Virus record (IMG/VR): IMGVR_UViG_3300038696_000309
Span: 1-22,989 of that record
Direction: 5' to 3' (one strand)
Source of the DNA: a virus
Length of the DNA: 22,989 bases
The position numbers were made by a program, and so were the translations under genes. Shown here piece after piece: positions 21,966 to 22,989 of the stretch; the stretch's first letter is position 1, and every line of letters begins with the position of its first letter. Below the pieces are notes generated by a model that was not told where the DNA came from, made no database searches, and was given only the letters and a program-made list of their open reading frames with translations.

Positions 21966-22989
21966 ATGTCCGACATCACCACCCACCTGCTGCTGCCCTA
22001 CATCCTGGCATCGCAGGCCCAGAAGCATGTCACCCATAACGAGGCGCTGCGGCTGCTCGATGCCATGGTGCAGCTGTCAGTGCTGGACCGCACGCGCACC
22101 GCCCCACCGGCTAGCCCGACCGACGGCGATCGGCATATTGTAGCGTCTGGGGCGAGCGGCCTTTGGGCTGGCTGGGATTTGAATGTCGCCTTCTGGGTCG
22201 ACGGCGTCTGGATGCGGCTGGTCCCACGCCCGGGCTGGCTGGCTTGGATCGCGGCCGAACAGATGTTTCTAGTCTGGAATGGCAGCGCCTGGGAGCCGGT
22301 TGGCGAACCGGTGGATGTGTCAGATGCTGTTTTCAGCCTGGTGAATGACGCCGATCCGACCAAGAAGGCGGCGTTCTCGCTGTCTGAGATTGCGACGGGC
22401 ACGACCCGCACCTTCACGCTGCCGAACACCTCGTCGGAACTGGCGATCCTCGCGGGCACCCAGACCTTCAGCGGCAACAAGACCTTTTCGGGCACGCTGA
22501 CGGCCTCAGGCACGGTGACGGTTTCGGCGGCCGCGGCCAGCATCGGCACGGCGACGACGACCGCCACATACGGGATGGGAACCGGGACCACGACCACCGG
22601 CGTCACCAAGACCTTGAACATCGGCACTGGCGGCGCGAATGGATCCATGACTGTCATCAACATTGGGTCCGCCACGGCAGGCGCAGGCGGCACGACCGTG
22701 GTGAACACGCCCAATGTCACCTTCGCCAACGTCGTCACGCAGGTTGGAATGCCCCAATCCAACTTGACCGCCCAGCTTCTCGGCCTCGGCGGGGCCACGG
22801 CCGACAGCTACAACCGTCTGTCGATGAACACCCCGGCGGTGTTGATCAACAACGCGGGTGCCGGGATCGAGGCCACCGTCAACAAGGCCGCCGCCGGGAA
22901 TGACGCGGCCTTCGCCTTCAAGACCGGGTTTTCTGCGCGGGCGCTAATCGGCCTCTTGGGCAACGACGATTTCAGCTTCAAGGTCAGCC
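21966..22989 (+). CDS. DUF2793 domain tail fibre-like protein (3' end outside window)
   Basis: The frame from ATG 21966 (GAAGG about 5 nt upstream) is open to the right edge, giving 341 visible residues. The first ~110 residues (LPYILASQAQKHVTHNEALRLLDAMVQ, then SPTDGDRHIVASGASGLWAG and WVDGVWMRLVPRPGWLAWI) are the DUF2793 domain, common in proteins after the GTA-like tail tip of Rhodobacterales prophages. The later part (GTQTFSGNKTFSGTLTASGT, then Thr/Gly repeats and LNIGTGGANGSMTVINIG) is the low-complexity beta-structured stem typical of phage fibres. It is probably a receptor-binding or side fibre attached to the tail tip. The missing C-terminus may hold the receptor-binding or chaperone domain. 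Confidence 0.88.
   Translation, partial: MSDITTHLLLPYILASQAQKHVTHNEALRLLDAMVQLSVLDRTRTAPPASPTDGDRHIVASGASGLWAGWDLNVAFWVDGVWMRLVPRPGWLAWIAAEQMFLVWNGSAWEPVGEPVDVSDAVFSLVNDADPTKKAAFSLSEIATGTTRTFTLPNTSSELAILAGTQTFSGNKTFSGTLTASGTVTVSAAAASIGTATTTATYGMGTGTTTTGVTKTLNIGTGGANGSMTVINIGSATAGAGGTTVVNTPNVTFANVVTQVGMPQSNLTAQLLGLGGATADSYNRLSMNTPAVLINNAGAGIEATVNKAAAGNDAAFAFKTGFSARALIGLLGNDDFSFKVS

Noticed and set aside
1-22989. CRISPR array, tRNA gene, insertion sequence or att site
   Set aside because: No regularly spaced repeats, cloverleaf-like sequence, transposase frame or terminal inverted repeats were found on reading through both strands by eye.

Overview
This window reads as part of a prophage, or prophage remnant, in a high-GC alphaproteobacterium, most likely a Rhodobacterales (Rhodobacter/Paracoccus-type) genome. 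The reasons are the strongly GC-biased codon use, the DUF3489 relic, and a tail-tip cassette (DUF2460, DUF2163, NlpC/P60, TIM-barrel protein) in the order typical of Rhodobacterales prophages and the gene transfer agent (GTA). No integrase, repressor, lysis gene, tRNA or att site is visible, so both prophage ends lie outside the window.

Layout. Positions 1-2200 are accessory DNA: the 3' end of a DNA methyltransferase gene, a NYN-domain (PIN-like) nuclease-type protein, a DUF3489 gene on the minus strand broken by an in-frame TAA, and a small unknown minus-strand protein. A short AT-rich divergent region with inverted and direct repeats (about 2098-2214) precedes the rightward structural operon. 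The head module (2215-10227) follows lambda order: Nu1-like small terminase, gpA-type large terminase, gpW-like joiner, gpB-type portal, S49 protease with a probable nested scaffold start, gpD-type decoration protein, gpE-type major capsid protein, head-tail joiner and a DUF6441-type protein.

A lower-GC, two-gene toxin-antitoxin cassette (10332-11422; HTH/DUF433 antitoxin plus DUF5615/PIN_10-type toxin, VapBC45-like) interrupts the structural genes. The tail module resumes with a tail-terminator-like protein, the tube protein, tail assembly chaperones and a tape measure protein. The GTA-like cassette of distal tail, hub, peptidase and a 1323-residue tail-tip protein follows. The window ends inside a DUF2793 fibre-like gene.

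The most striking signal is in the chaperone locus. A classic A_AAA_AAC slippery heptamer at 13247-13253 is followed 7 nt later by an uninterrupted 12-bp stem-loop. A -1 shift there joins the gpG-like frame to a second open frame that has no usable early start codon. This gives a predicted 222-residue G-T type fusion. Other points worth attention are the toxin-antitoxin cassette, the nested in-frame scaffold start in the protease gene, and the pairing of a lambda-type head with a GTA-type tail tip.
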